From Acidobacteriota bacterium (lineage in GTDB: Bacteria; Acidobacteriota; Terriglobia; Terriglobales; SCQP01): a stretch of DNA of 41,701 bases. The first letter of the stretch is position 1, and each line of letters starts with the position of its first letter. Positions 26,564-35,789 of this stretch are shown here, piece after piece. The notes beneath the pieces are model-generated. The model was not told the DNA's origin. It saw nothing but the letters and a program-made list of their open reading frames with translations, and did not search any database. The stretch covers positions 1 through 41,701 of the forward strand of contig JAJYIU010000030.1 of the NCBI GenBank assembly GCA_021789895.1, given 5' to 3'. Both the position numbers and the translations under genes were made by a program.

Positions 26564-29500
26564 TTAGAAAGTGAACTTGAATCCGAACTGCAACTGGCGC
26601 GGTGAATTGGCCTGGTTCGTGACCTGCCCGAAACCGGCCATCACGCTCGGATCCGTCGCCGCGCTCTGGTTCCAGAACACGTTGGGGTAGCCATACTGCA
26701 CCGAGTTGGTGATGTTGTAGGCCGCCAGTTGGAATTGCAGGTTCTTGCCCTCGCCGATGGGGAAGTTCTTGAAGATCGAGGCATCGAGGTTCGAGGTGCC
26801 GTCGGTGCGCACGTTCAGCGTCGCCGGCGCGCTGCCGGGGAAGAACTGGTTCTGGGGCTGGTGGAAGCAGGTCCAGTTGATCCACATGGCCGGGTTGCCG
26901 TTGCTCGCCGGATTGCAGCTCATGTTCGGACGCTGGCTGAAGTAGGGATCGCCGGTGCCGCTGGGCGCGGCGATCGGCACGCCGGTGGAGAGGCTGAGAA
27001 TCGTGTTCAGCGTCCAGCCGCCCAGGGCCTCGTTCGCCCAGCCGTGCAGGTCGTACTTCCGCCCCCGGCCGAAGGGCAGGTCGTACGAGGCTTGCCAGGA
27101 GAACCAGCGCGCCACGTCCTGCGTGCTCAAACCGCGGTCCAGATTGGGATTCTTCCAGTCCTGGTGGAAGCCGCCGTTGGTGCCGATGAAGCTCAGCGGC
27201 GAAGTATAGTCGTCGGTCAGCAGCTTGCCCCAGGTGAAGGCCCCCAGCGTGGTGAAGTGCCGGGTGAGCCGCTTCTGCACCTTCACCTGCAGCGAGTGAT
27301 AGACCGAGTCGCCCGCCGGCGCGCCGCTGATCGAGACCCCGGCGCCGCCGATGCTGCCGTTGGTGAACTGCGGATAGAGCTGCAGCGCTTCCGCCTGCGA
27401 GATGGTCGCCGCGCCGTAGATCGGCGAGGTCGGATCGGTGATCGCCGCCTCGTAGGGATTCGGCACCTGGTTGTTGAGCGCCGCCTGGTACTTCTCGATC
27501 GTCTGCAGCGACAGGATGTTGTAATCCTCGCCTCCCACCGGCAGGTGCAGCCCGCGGCTGCCTACCCAGGCCATCGAGAAAATCGTCTGGTGCGGGAACT
27601 CGTACTGCACCCCGAGGTTGAAATCGTAGGTGGTCGGCTCCGGCTGCGTCCGCAGCTCGGTGGTCAGCACCGTGCCCAGGTTGGTCGCCGGCCCGAGCGC
27701 GCCGTTGGTGTTCTGCACGATGCCGTTGGGAAAGGCATTGCCCAGCAGGCTGATCGGCACGGTATTGCCGTCGGCATTGGTGGTGGTGGCGTTCCAATAG
27801 GTCGAGGCGTCGAACGAGTCGCTGTTGAGCGAGGGGTTGGACACCATGTGCGTGCTCGGCCCGTAGAAAATGCCGAAGCCGCCGCGCACCACCGCGCGCG
27901 CAAACGGCTGGTAGGCGATGCCGATGCGCGGCCCGAAATCCTTCATGTTGGTCGTGAACGGGCTTTGCCCGTTGTGCACGAACTGCTCGCCGCCGACCAG
28001 CGGCACCCCGTTGACGGTGTAATGCAGCGTCGGATCGAACCACTCCAGCCGGTTATAGCGCTCCGTCCGCCCGCCGAAAATGTCCCAGCGCAGCCCCAGG
28101 TTGACCGTCAGCTTGCGCGACACGTGGTAGTCGTCCTGAATGTAGGCCCCGTAATACGGGCTGGCCTCGGCGGCGAAGATGTCCTTGGTCCAGGCGTTCT
28201 GCCATTCATTCCCCGGCCCCGAGCCCATGCCCAGCAGGAACGAGGCGAAATCGCTGCCGTCGCCCGCCCAGGTCGAGGAGCTGGTCGCGGTGTTGTCGAA
28301 CAGGTACCAGCCGCTCGGCGCGATCGGTTGCCCGTCGTTCATGAACTGCTTCTGGTACTCGAACCCGAATTTCAGGTTATGGCTGCCCTGGATGGTGTCC
28401 AGCGCGGCGATGAAATCGTGGTCCATGCTGGCGAAATGGAAGGTCGTCCACGGCTCCGATCCCAGGTTGGTGGTCGGCCCGTTGAAATAGATCATCGGTA
28501 TGTCGGCATACACCGACTGCTTCGCCAGCGACGCCGGGAAACCCAGCGAGGTCATGTCGAAGCCGATCTGGCGCGGGTCCCCGGTCTGGTTCTCGAAATG
28601 CCGCACGAACGAGTAGCGCAGCTCCAGAATCGTGGTGGGCGTGAGGGTGTAGTCGTCGGCCAGCAGGAAGTTGCGGTCGTTGGTGATGTTCTGATAGACG
28701 TTCGGATCGAAGATGTTCGAGGCGCCGTACAGGTTGGCGTTGCCGAACTTCAGCCGGCCGAAGGAGAAGCGGCCGAAAATGTGCTGCCGGTTGCTGAAGT
28801 TGTCGTCCAGGCGGATATCGAACTTCTGCGCGTCGTCCGGCTGCAGGCCGGAGGCGAAGTAGTTGTTGGTGTGGTAGGGGCCGACCCCGGCTTGGTTGGG
28901 CAGCGGAAAATATTTGTTGTAGGCCTGCGCCACCGGGTTCAGATCCCCAGCCGGGATGATGTTGCCGGCAAACGGCTGGCGGTTGCCGTTGCCCTGGTCC
29001 GGCACCAGCGGGTTGTAAATGGTGAAGCAGTTGGTCGGGTTCGCCAGCGTGCAGGCGTCGGCGGAAAAATCCCCCAGCCGCTCGGCGGCGGTGGGCACCG
29101 TCATCGAGCCGGTCTGCAGCGTCCGCTGCTGCAGCCCTTCATAGTCGGCGAAGAAAAACATCTTGTCGTGCCGGATCGGCCCGCCGATCGAGGCGCCCCA
29201 CTGGTAACGGTGGAAATTGAGCGGCTTGTTCGGCTGCCCCGAGGCCAGTTCGTTGGCCTTGGCAAAACTGTCGTTGGCGGCCAGCGCATTGGGACGGTTG
29301 TAATAAAACGCATCCCCGTGAAAATGATTCGCCCCCGACTTGGTCACCAGGCTGATCACCCCCGCGCCCCCGCTCTGATAGCTGGCCGGCACGTTGTTGG
29401 TTTCCACCCGGTATTCCTGCACCGCGTCCAGCGGCGGCCGCAGGGCGGGAATCACCGCGCCCAGGTTGTTTTCCCCGATCGAGATCGGGCTGCCGTCCAG

Positions 29501-30112
29501 CATGTAGTACACCGAGCCTTGCAGCGCCCCGTTGATGGTATAGCCCGACACCTCGGCGCCCGGCCGGGCGTTGAAATCCACGTTGTTCACCGAGCCGTTC
29601 ACCGGCGTGATCCCCGCCGTCAACTGCACCAGTTGATAGGCGTCGCGGGTCACCAGCGGCACGCGGTGGATCATCTCCGCGCTGATCAGTTGCCCGACGG
29701 TGGAATTGCTGGTCGCCATCAGCGGCATCGCCCCGGTCACGGTCACTGTCTGGGTCACCGCCCCGGGATGCAGCGTCAGGTTGACTGCCGTGGTCTGGTC
29801 CACCGTGACTGGAATGCCTTTCCGCACCAGGGTGGCGAAACCGCCATGGCTGACTGTCAACTGATACGTGCCGGGAGCGAGCGAGACGAAAGCATACAGG
29901 CCGGCATGAGTCGTCACCGTCGAGAGCAGCGTCCCGTTGGCGATATTCACGATCTCCACCTTCGCTGCGGGCACCGCCGCGCCCGAGCTGTCGGTGATCA
30001 GCCCGCTGACCGTGCCCCGCCCCGCCTGCGCCCGCGCCGCCGGGCTCAAGCCGATCGCCAGCGCCAGAATCAGGCTCAGGCTGCTCCACCACGCTAACCG
30101 TGCTGTTTTCAT
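26564..30112 (-). CDS. Oar-type TonB-dependent receptor with carboxypeptidase-regulatory domain
   Basis: The 1182-residue outer-membrane protein has a signal peptide (about 1-28) and a carboxypeptidase-regulatory-like domain (about 33-115: GTVSGLITDSSGAAVPAAKVEI). A plug domain follows (about 125-240), then a long beta-barrel ending in an aromatic residue (FGFKFTF), as expected for outer-membrane barrels. Such receptors import large substrates, often glycans, with TonB/ExbBD energy. AAGGAG sits 5 nt before ATG 30112. It is divergent from a GntR regulator, with a candidate promoter and operator in the 154-nt spacer. It leads an operon with GH42, suggesting a galactose-containing glycan as substrate (inference). 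Confidence 0.95.
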   Translation of the reverse strand: MKTARLAWWSSLSLILALAIGLSPAARAQAGRGTVSGLITDSSGAAVPAAKVEIVNIANGTLLSTVTTHAGLYAFVSLAPGTYQLTVSHGGFATLVRKGIPVTVDQTTAVNLTLHPGAVTQTVTVTGAMPLMATSNSTVGQLISAEMIHRVPLVTRDAYQLVQLTAGITPVNGSVNNVDFNARPGAEVSGYTINGALQGSVYYMLDGSPISIGENNLGAVIPALRPPLDAVQEYRVETNNVPASYQSGGAGVISLVTKSGANHFHGDAFYYNRPNALAANDSFAKANELASGQPNKPLNFHRYQWGASIGGPIRHDKMFFFADYEGLQQRTLQTGSMTVPTAAERLGDFSADACTLANPTNCFTIYNPLVPDQGNGNRQPFAGNIIPAGDLNPVAQAYNKYFPLPNQAGVGPYHTNNYFASGLQPDDAQKFDIRLDDNFSNRQHIFGRFSFGRLKFGNANLYGASNIFDPNVYQNITNDRNFLLADDYTLTPTTILELRYSFVRHFENQTGDPRQIGFDMTSLGFPASLAKQSVYADIPMIYFNGPTTNLGSEPWTTFHFASMDHDFIAALDTIQGSHNLKFGFEYQKQFMNDGQPIAPSGWYLFDNTATSSSTWAGDGSDFASFLLGMGSGPGNEWQNAWTKDIFAAEASPYYGAYIQDDYHVSRKLTVNLGLRWDIFGGRTERYNRLEWFDPTLHYTVNGVPLVGGEQFVHNGQSPFTTNMKDFGPRIGIAYQPFARAVVRGGFGIFYGPSTHMVSNPSLNSDSFDASTYWNATTTNADGNTVPISLLGNAFPNGIVQNTNGALGPATNLGTVLTTELRTQPEPTTYDFNLGVQYEFPHQTIFSMAWVGSRGLHLPVGGEDYNILSLQTIEKYQAALNNQVPNPYEAAITDPTSPIYGAATISQAEALQLYPQFTNGSIGGAGVSISGAPAGDSVYHSLQVKVQKRLTRHFTTLGAFTWGKLLTDDYTSPLSFIGTNGGFHQDWKNPNLDRGLSTQDVARWFSWQASYDLPFGRGRKYDLHGWANEALGGWTLNTILSLSTGVPIAAPSGTGDPYFSQRPNMSCNPASNGNPAMWINWTCFHQPQNQFFPGSAPATLNVRTDGTSNLDASIFKNFPIGEGKNLQFQLAAYNITNSVQYGYPNVFWNQSAATDPSVMAGFGQVTNQANSPRQLQFGFKFTF

Positions 30113-30125
30113 AGCCGCTCCTTCG

Positions 30126-30137
30126 TGACCCTGGTCA
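30126..30137. repeat. Inverted repeat TGACC-CT-GGTCA in the receptor leader
   Basis: A perfect 5+5 bp inverted repeat lies just upstream of the receptor gene's ribosome site; a further GGTCA occurs at about 30160. It may be a second operator half-site set or an RNA hairpin in the 5' leader. Confidence 0.35.
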
Positions 30138-30172
30138 TCGCCAGGAATGAAGTGTGTCGGTCACCATGAATC

Positions 30173-30189
30173 ACTAGTGCTTCGCTAGT
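30173..30189. promoter_or_regulatory. Candidate GntR operator ACTAG-N7-CTAGT
   Basis: A perfect inverted repeat with 5-bp arms (30173-30177 and 30185-30189) directly follows the -10 box of the candidate receptor promoter and would cover its start site. Position and symmetry fit repression by the divergently encoded GntR/UTRA regulator. Confidence 0.55.
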
Positions 30190-30190
30190 A

Positions 30191-30219
30191 CATTTACATT
30201 AATAAAAGTCGCGAGTCAA
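30191..30219 (-). promoter_or_regulatory. Candidate sigma70 promoter for the TonB receptor operon
   Basis: On the minus strand TTGACT (30214-30219) is followed by a 17-nt spacer and TAAATG (30191-30196), leaving a leader of about 70 nt to the receptor start. The -35 is good, the -10 weak. The surrounding spacer is markedly AT-rich compared with the genes. Confidence 0.5.
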
Positions 30220-30266
30220 GAATATTAATATGTTATTATCAGAACTCGGTTTTCAGATCACAAAAA

Positions 30267-31046
30267 ATGGTGTCCCTCGTCTTCCCTCCGCCTGCCGCCG
30301 CGTCCGCCGGCCCGCTCGACCGCGCCGCGGCGGTCCCCCTGTTCGAGCAGATTAAAATCGCCTTGCGCGCCCGCCTCGATCAGGCGTTGCGCATGGGCGA
30401 ACTGCACCCCGGCGATTTCTTTACCACCGAAAAAGACGTCTGCCGGCTCTATCAGGTCAGCATCATCACCGCCAAGCGCGCGCTCGATGAATTGGAATCC
30501 GAAGGCCGCCTGGTGCGCCAGCGCGGCCGCGGCACCTTCATCGCCCAGCCCCGCATCGCCCAGAATCTCGATCACTTCTACCGCTTTTCCACCCAGCTCC
30601 TCAGCCAGGGCCTGCGCCCCAGCTACCGCAATCTCCACGTCGGCGTCGTCGTGCCGCCGCCGCATATCGCCCAATTGCTCGAGCTCAAGCCGCGCGCCAA
30701 GGTGGTTTCGCTCTCTCGCCTGCGGCTGGTCAATGAAGAGCCGTTCTTTCTGCAAACTTCCTATCTGCCGCACGCCCTCTTTCCCGGCCTGGAAGAGCAG
30801 GACCACGACCGCTACGCCCTCTACGATCTGCTGCGCGAACGGTATCAGTGCGGCCCGGCCAGTTGCCAGGACACCTTCGAGCCGGTGCTGCTGCACAAAT
30901 CCGCCGCCCGCCTGCTCGGCGTCCCTGCGCGCAGCGCCGGCATGCTGATCGAGCGCGTCACCCGCACCGGCGATGGCCGCATCATCGAAGTCTCGCGCGG
31001 CGTCGTTCGCGGCGACCGCTGCCGTTTAAGCGTAGATTTGCATTAA
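30267..31046 (+). CDS. GntR family (HutC/UTRA) transcriptional regulator
   Basis: The 259-residue regulator has an N-terminal winged helix (about 22-93: PLFEQIKIALRARL, FFTTEKDVCRLYQVSIITAKRALDELESEGRLVRQRGRGTF) and a UTRA ligand domain (about 105-250). UTRA domains bind small effectors, often sugar phosphates. It lies divergent from the TonB receptor/GH42 pair and heads a plus-strand run of TPR, ROK, SIS and MFS genes, so it probably controls both. ATG 30267 lacks an obvious ribosome site; the leader is AT-rich (TATTAT at 30234-30239 may be its -10). Confidence 0.95.
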   Translation: MVSLVFPPPAAASAGPLDRAAAVPLFEQIKIALRARLDQALRMGELHPGDFFTTEKDVCRLYQVSIITAKRALDELESEGRLVRQRGRGTFIAQPRIAQNLDHFYRFSTQLLSQGLRPSYRNLHVGVVVPPPHIAQLLELKPRAKVVSLSRLRLVNEEPFFLQTSYLPHALFPGLEEQDHDRYALYDLLRERYQCGPASCQDTFEPVLLHKSAARLLGVPARSAGMLIERVTRTGDGRIIEVSRGVVRGDRCRLSVDLH

Positions 31047-31100
31047 CGCGGTTCGCGGCGCCCCGGCGCCCGCCCCGCCCGCGGTCGGCAATGTTCCCCC

Positions 31101-34031
31101 ATGCGGCGGCCTATTTCCATTTCAATTCTCCTCGCCGCCGCGCTCCTCGCCGTCTTCGCCTGCGCCGCCGCGGCGCAGGCGCCCTCTGCGCCGCCCCGCC
31201 TCGCCGCCATCCGCCGCGCGCTAGCGCGGCGCCAGTGGAAGCAGGCCGCTGCCTGGCTGAGCGCTTACCTGCGCCTCCATCCCCGCAGCGCCCCCGCCTG
31301 GGCCCTGGCCGGCATGCTGGCCGATGCCCAACGCGATTTCCCCCGCGGCGGCGCGGATTTGCTCCGCGCCCGCCGGCTCGATCCCAGTTCCGGCAATTGG
31401 AGCAACTGGGGCAATCACCTGCTGCTCGCCGGCCATCCCCGCCAGGCCCGCGCCGCCTGGCGCCGCGCCCTCGCGCTCGATCCTGGCTTCGCCGACGCCC
31501 GCTTCAACCTGGTGCTTTCTTTGCTGCGCCGGCCCGGCTGCGCGCTCGCCGCCGCCTATCCTTCTGCCTCGGCCCCGCCTCGCCCTCCCGCGCCGGCGGC
31601 CGCCCCGCTCCCCGCCTGCGTCGCATCCGCGCTCGCCGCCTGGCGGGCTTTTGCCCCCCACCAGCGCCTGCAGCCGGCCATTGCCGAGTTGGGCGTGCGC
31701 GCCCGCCTGGACGCGCGCCGCCCCGCCGCCGCCCGCCAATTGGCCCGCGCCGCTATCGCCGCCCAGCCCGGCCCTGCCAGATCCAGCTTGCAGGCCAGCT
31801 TCGGCATGGATTTCCTACGCGCCGGCTTCCCCCGCCTCGGCCGCCCCTGGCTCGCCGCCGCGCTCCGCGCCCATCCTCATAATGCCGCCCTGGCTCTGGC
31901 CCTGGCGCAGGCTGATTTCTTCACCGCCGCCCGGCCGCCCGCCGCCTCTGCCGCCGCCGCCATTCCGCCCGCCGGCCGCGCCGCCGCCGCCCGCGCGCTT
32001 CGCCGCGCCGCCGCCGAATTCCAGGCCTTGCATCGCCAACACCCCCGCGCCTGGCGCCCGGAATACTGGCTGGGTCGCGTCGCGCTCCAGGCCGGCGATC
32101 CCATACAGGCCGCCAGCCGCCTGCTGCGCGCCGAAGCCGCGGCGCCGCAACAGCCGCTGCCCTACGCCGCCCTGGCCTCGGTGCTTTCCCGCCAGGGATT
32201 CTGGTACGACGCCTATCACCAGTGGCGGCAGTATCTCCGCCTCGTCCCCAACGATGTCCCTGCCTGGCTGGCCTTGGCCATCGTCGGCCAGATGGCCGAT
32301 CAGCGCCGGCCCGCGCTCGCCGCCATGCACCATTATTTAACCGCGCGCCCGCGCGACGTCCGTGCCTGGTATCTGCTGTCGCTCATGCAGCAGGGACAAG
32401 GCGACCTGCCCGCCGCCGCCGCCGCCCTCCGCCAGACCCTCGCCCTCGACCCGCGCTATGCTCCCGCCTGGGATACTCGCGCCAAGCTCGCCCTTGCCGC
32501 CAACCATCTGCGCCGCGCCCGCCGCGATCTCGCTCAAGCGCTCGCCGCCCGGCCCAACTACGCCCCCGCCCTCGGCCGCCTGGGCGAATGGGAAATGCGC
32601 CGCGGCCGCCCCGAGCTGGCCCTGCCTCTGCTCCAGCGCGCCACCCGCCTCGCGCCTCGCCGCGTCGCCGCCTGGTACCAGTTGGCGCAATGCTACCTGC
32701 GGCTGCACGACCGCGCCCACGCGCAGGCGGCGCAGCGCCGCTTCCAGGCGCTGCGCCAGGCGCAGCCGGCCTCGGGCGCCAATGGCGGACTCATCGCCTG
32801 GCTGCGCGCCGATCTGCGCCTCTCCCCCGCCCAGCGCCGGCGCCATTACCGCGCCTTCCTCCGCCAGGTAGTCCAGGCCATGCCCGGCAATCGCCGCGCC
32901 CGTTGCCAGTTGGGCCTCGCCTACCTTCAGGCGCATCAGACCTCGCGCGCGCTTCCCCTGCTCCGCGCCGCGCTCGCGCCTGCTTCGCCCCCGGCCGGCG
33001 CTGCCGCCGGCCGCCTGCCGCGCCTGGATGCGCAAGCCGCCGCCAATGCGCTGGCCCAGGCCGGGCATTGGACGCTGGCGGCAGCCTATCAGCAGGCGGC
33101 GCTGGCCCCGCCCGCCCGCGCCGCCGCCGCCCCCCTCGATGTCGCCCCGGCGCTGGAATGGGCCCGCCTGGCCTTGCGCGCCGGCCGGCTCCAGCCCGCG
33201 CTATCGGTGCTGTCGGCCATCCCCGCCGCCGCCTCTCCCCGCGGCGCCGCCGCCGATCTCGCCGCCCTCGCCTACGCCCGCCAGGGACACAACAACCGCG
33301 CCTGGGCCGCCTTCCGCGTCGCCTTGCGCCTCAACCCGCGCAACCCCGATTTTTATCGCGACGCCGCCGTCTTCCTCGGCAGCCGCGGACAATGGCAGCC
33401 CGCCCTCCAGCTCATCGCTCTCGGACGCCGCCAGTGCCCCGCCGCCATTGCCCTGCCGCTCCAGCAAGCCGTGCTGCTCCAGCTTTCCGGACGCCGCGCC
33501 GAAGCCCAGCGCGAATTGCAGGCCATCGCCGCCGCCCCCGCCGCCGCCGCCCGCGCGCGCAGGGAAGCTTCCACCCTGCTCGCCATCTCCTACTACACCA
33601 CCGACCAGAAGCCCCGCGCCCGCCGCCTCTTCGCCCGGCTCACGCGCGCCGATCCGGCCAACGCCTCCGCCTGGTACTACCGCGCCCTGCTTGCCTCCGA
33701 AGCCGGACATGCCCGCCCGGCGCTGCGCCGCGTCCGCCGCGCCCTCGCGCTCCAGCCGCATGACGCCGCCGCCCTCTACCTCGCCGGCAAGCTGCTGCTC
33801 GATGCCGGCCAGTTGCCGCGCGCCCAAAGCGAGCTGCGCGCCGCCGCCGCCGCCCGCCCCGCCTGGCCCGACCCTCATTTCCTGCTCAGCCGCTTGTACT
33901 ATCGCCGCGGACAAGCCGCCGCCGCCCGGCTCGAGCTGCAGCGCTTTCAGCAGCTCAACCGCCTCGCCCCCGCCTGGAAAGCGCGCGAGCTGCAAACTTA
34001 TTTGAACGCCGTCGCCGAATCCGCCAACTGA
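31101..34031 (+). CDS. Large exported TPR-repeat protein
   Basis: The 976-residue protein has a signal peptide (about 1-26) and a continuous array of tetratricopeptide helices from about residue 30 to the C-terminus. Typical units include AAWLSAYLRLHPRSAPAWALAGML, AWRRALALDPGFADARFNL and ALRQTLALDPRYAPAWDTRAKLA. It is extremely rich in Ala, Arg and Pro, which opens all frames and creates many false overlapping frames. TPR arrays bind partner proteins or glycan-related complexes in the periplasm. It lies 54 nt after the GntR gene and 5 nt before the ROK gene, hence probably in the same sugar operon. Its partner is unknown. Confidence 0.9.
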   Translation: MRRPISISILLAAALLAVFACAAAAQAPSAPPRLAAIRRALARRQWKQAAAWLSAYLRLHPRSAPAWALAGMLADAQRDFPRGGADLLRARRLDPSSGNWSNWGNHLLLAGHPRQARAAWRRALALDPGFADARFNLVLSLLRRPGCALAAAYPSASAPPRPPAPAAAPLPACVASALAAWRAFAPHQRLQPAIAELGVRARLDARRPAAARQLARAAIAAQPGPARSSLQASFGMDFLRAGFPRLGRPWLAAALRAHPHNAALALALAQADFFTAARPPAASAAAAIPPAGRAAAARALRRAAAEFQALHRQHPRAWRPEYWLGRVALQAGDPIQAASRLLRAEAAAPQQPLPYAALASVLSRQGFWYDAYHQWRQYLRLVPNDVPAWLALAIVGQMADQRRPALAAMHHYLTARPRDVRAWYLLSLMQQGQGDLPAAAAALRQTLALDPRYAPAWDTRAKLALAANHLRRARRDLAQALAARPNYAPALGRLGEWEMRRGRPELALPLLQRATRLAPRRVAAWYQLAQCYLRLHDRAHAQAAQRRFQALRQAQPASGANGGLIAWLRADLRLSPAQRRRHYRAFLRQVVQAMPGNRRARCQLGLAYLQAHQTSRALPLLRAALAPASPPAGAAAGRLPRLDAQAAANALAQAGHWTLAAAYQQAALAPPARAAAAPLDVAPALEWARLALRAGRLQPALSVLSAIPAAASPRGAAADLAALAYARQGHNNRAWAAFRVALRLNPRNPDFYRDAAVFLGSRGQWQPALQLIALGRRQCPAAIALPLQQAVLLQLSGRRAEAQRELQAIAAAPAAAARARREASTLLAISYYTTDQKPRARRLFARLTRADPANASAWYYRALLASEAGHARPALRRVRRALALQPHDAAALYLAGKLLLDAGQLPRAQSELRAAAAARPAWPDPHFLLSRLYYRRGQAAAARLELQRFQQLNRLAPAWKARELQTYLNAVAESAN

Positions 34032-34036
34032 TCCTC

Positions 34037-34993
34037 ATGCCTGCTTCCCGCTCCACCGCCGCCGCTTATCTCGCCGCCGACCTCGGCGGCACCAAAATCC
34101 GCGCCGCCCGCCTGAGCGCCCGCGGGCGCATCGAAGCCCTGGCGGAAGCGCCCACCCCGCCCGGCGGCGAAGCCGTCGCCGCCGCCCTGCTCGCGCTGCT
34201 GCGCCGCCTGCGCACCCCCGCCACCCGCGCCGCCGGCGTGGACGTGCCCGGCCTGGCCTATCCCGATGGCTGCGTCTGGGCCCCCAACCTCCGCGGCTGG
34301 AATCATTACCCGCTGCGCGCGCAACTGCGCCGCGCGCTGCGCCTGCCGGTGCTGGTCGAAAGCGATCGCAACGCCTTCATCGCCGGCGAGGTCTGGCGCG
34401 GCGCCGCCCGCGGCTCGAGCGACGCCGTCTGCGTCATGCTCGGCACCGGCATCGGCGCCGGCATCTGGAGCGGCGGACGCCTGCTGCGCGGCGCTCGCGA
34501 GCTCGCCGGCGCCGTCGGCTGGCTGGCCCTTGAGCGCGAGTTCCGCCCCCCGTACCGCCGCCGCGGCTGCATGGAATCGCTCGCCGCCGGCCCGGCGCTG
34601 GCCGCCGCCGCCCGCGCCGCCGGCCTCGATTGGGATACCCCCACCCTCGTCGCCCGCGCCCGCGCCGGCGACCGCCGCGCCCGCCGCCTGCTCGCCGCCG
34701 CCGGCGATGCCCTCGGCCGCGGCCTCGCCAACCTGGTCAGTATCCTCAACCCCGCAATCGTGATCTTGAGCGGCGGCTTCGCCGAAGCCGCCGGCGATTG
34801 GCTGCGCGCTCCCGCCCAGCGCGCCCTCCAGCGCTGGGCCCAGCCGCTCGCCGCCCGCCAGGTGCGCCTCGTCTTCAGCCGCCTCGGCCCTCGCGCCCCG
34901 CTCGTCGGCCTCGCCGGCCTGGTCTCCGGCGCCCTGCCCGGCGCCTTGCCCGCCGCCTCTTCGCGCGCGGCCGCTCGCTTTATTCATTCCTAG
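34037..34993 (+). CDS. ROK family protein, divergent sugar kinase
   Basis: The 318-residue protein shows the ROK/actin-like ATPase fold. DLGGTK (15-20) binds phosphate, VESDRNAFIAGE contains the catalytic-type Asp110, GTGIGAG (136-142) is the second phosphate loop, and an adenosine-binding region (ILSGGFAEAAGDW) lies near the C-terminus. ROK kinases phosphorylate glucose, N-acetylglucosamine and related sugars. Two hallmarks are altered. The E-x-G-H sugar-contact motif reads A-V-G-W (159-162). The zinc-binding Cys cluster is reduced to a single Cys178 (RRRGCMESL). A different substrate or a loss of activity is therefore possible. It sits between the TPR and SIS genes in the GntR operon. Confidence 0.9.
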   Translation: MPASRSTAAAYLAADLGGTKIRAARLSARGRIEALAEAPTPPGGEAVAAALLALLRRLRTPATRAAGVDVPGLAYPDGCVWAPNLRGWNHYPLRAQLRRALRLPVLVESDRNAFIAGEVWRGAARGSSDAVCVMLGTGIGAGIWSGGRLLRGARELAGAVGWLALEREFRPPYRRRGCMESLAAGPALAAAARAAGLDWDTPTLVARARAGDRRARRLLAAAGDALGRGLANLVSILNPAIVILSGGFAEAAGDWLRAPAQRALQRWAQPLAARQVRLVFSRLGPRAPLVGLAGLVSGALPGALPAASSRAAARFIHS

Positions 34994-35006
34994 GAGAACG
35001 TTCATC

Positions 35007-35789
35007 ATGATTGAGCAATATCAACAGGAAATCAGCGCCGTGCTCGCCCGGCTCTGGAGCACTCAAACTTCCGCCCTGCGCCGCGCCGCCGGCTGGATGG
35101 CCGACTCCATCGCCGCCGATGGCTTGGTGCATCTGTTCGGCAGCGGGCACTCCGTGCTGCCGGTGCTGGATATGTTTCCCCGCTATGGCAGCTTTGCCGG
35201 CTTCAGCCCGATGATGGATTCCCGCCTCATGTGGCTGAGCGTCATGGATACCGGCGGCGCCAAGGAACTGCTCTGGCTCGAGCGCACCGAAGGCTACGCC
35301 GCCGTCTTTTTAGAGGATAAAGATCTCGCCCCCGGCGACGTCCTGCTCGTCTTCTCCCACGGCGGCCTCAATGCCGCCCCCATCGAAGTGGCGCTCGAAG
35401 CCCGCCGGCGGGGTCTGAAAGTGGTCGCCGCCACCTCGCTCGACAACTACCGCCGCCGCGCCGCCACCCACAGCAGCGGTAAAAAACTGCCCGACGTCGC
35501 CGACCTCGCCATTGACAATTGCGTCCCCGCCGAAGACGCGCTGGTCCAGGTCCCGGACATGCTCGGGCGCGTCGCCGCCGGCTCGACCGTCAGCTTCATC
35601 ACCATCGGCATGGCGCTGGTCGCCGAGGTCGCGGCGCAGTTGGCCGCCCGCGGCATCACCCCCCGCCAGTTCGTCTCGCCCAATGTCGCCGGCGTCCCGC
35701 CCGACCACAATCGCCAGGTCTTCGCCGACTTCAACGCCCGCCGCCAGCGGCATGCGGCCCGCCGCCAGCATACCGCCGCCAAATCATGA
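35007..35789 (+). CDS. SIS-domain sugar isomerase-like protein
   Basis: The 260-residue protein has an SIS fold: LVHLFGSGHSVLP (about 40-52) forms the phosphosugar-binding loop, DVLLVFSHGGLNAAPIEVALEARRRGLKVVAATSL the second motif, and a helical N-terminal extension precedes them. SIS proteins isomerise or bind phosphosugars; the subfamily resembles those annotated as sugar isomerase-domain proteins. A good ribosome site (TAGGAG) lies about 10 nt before ATG 35007. It is coupled by ATGA to the MFS gene. Next to a ROK protein it probably handles the kinase product (inference). Confidence 0.9.
   Translation: MIEQYQQEISAVLARLWSTQTSALRRAAGWMADSIAADGLVHLFGSGHSVLPVLDMFPRYGSFAGFSPMMDSRLMWLSVMDTGGAKELLWLERTEGYAAVFLEDKDLAPGDVLLVFSHGGLNAAPIEVALEARRRGLKVVAATSLDNYRRRAATHSSGKKLPDVADLAIDNCVPAEDALVQVPDMLGRVAAGSTVSFITIGMALVAEVAAQLAARGITPRQFVSPNVAGVPPDHNRQVFADFNARRQRHAARRQHTAAKS

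Noticed and set aside
26729-30097. Very long open frame antisense to the TonB receptor
   Set aside because: It is the mirror of a real receptor gene in GC-rich DNA; its translation is Arg/Gly/His/Val-rich, without domain patterns or a ribosome site.
32222-33763. Overlapping Pro/Arg-rich frame inside the large TPR gene
   Set aside because: It is a product of the biased base composition; the TPR frame shows regular repeat periodicity and a signal peptide.
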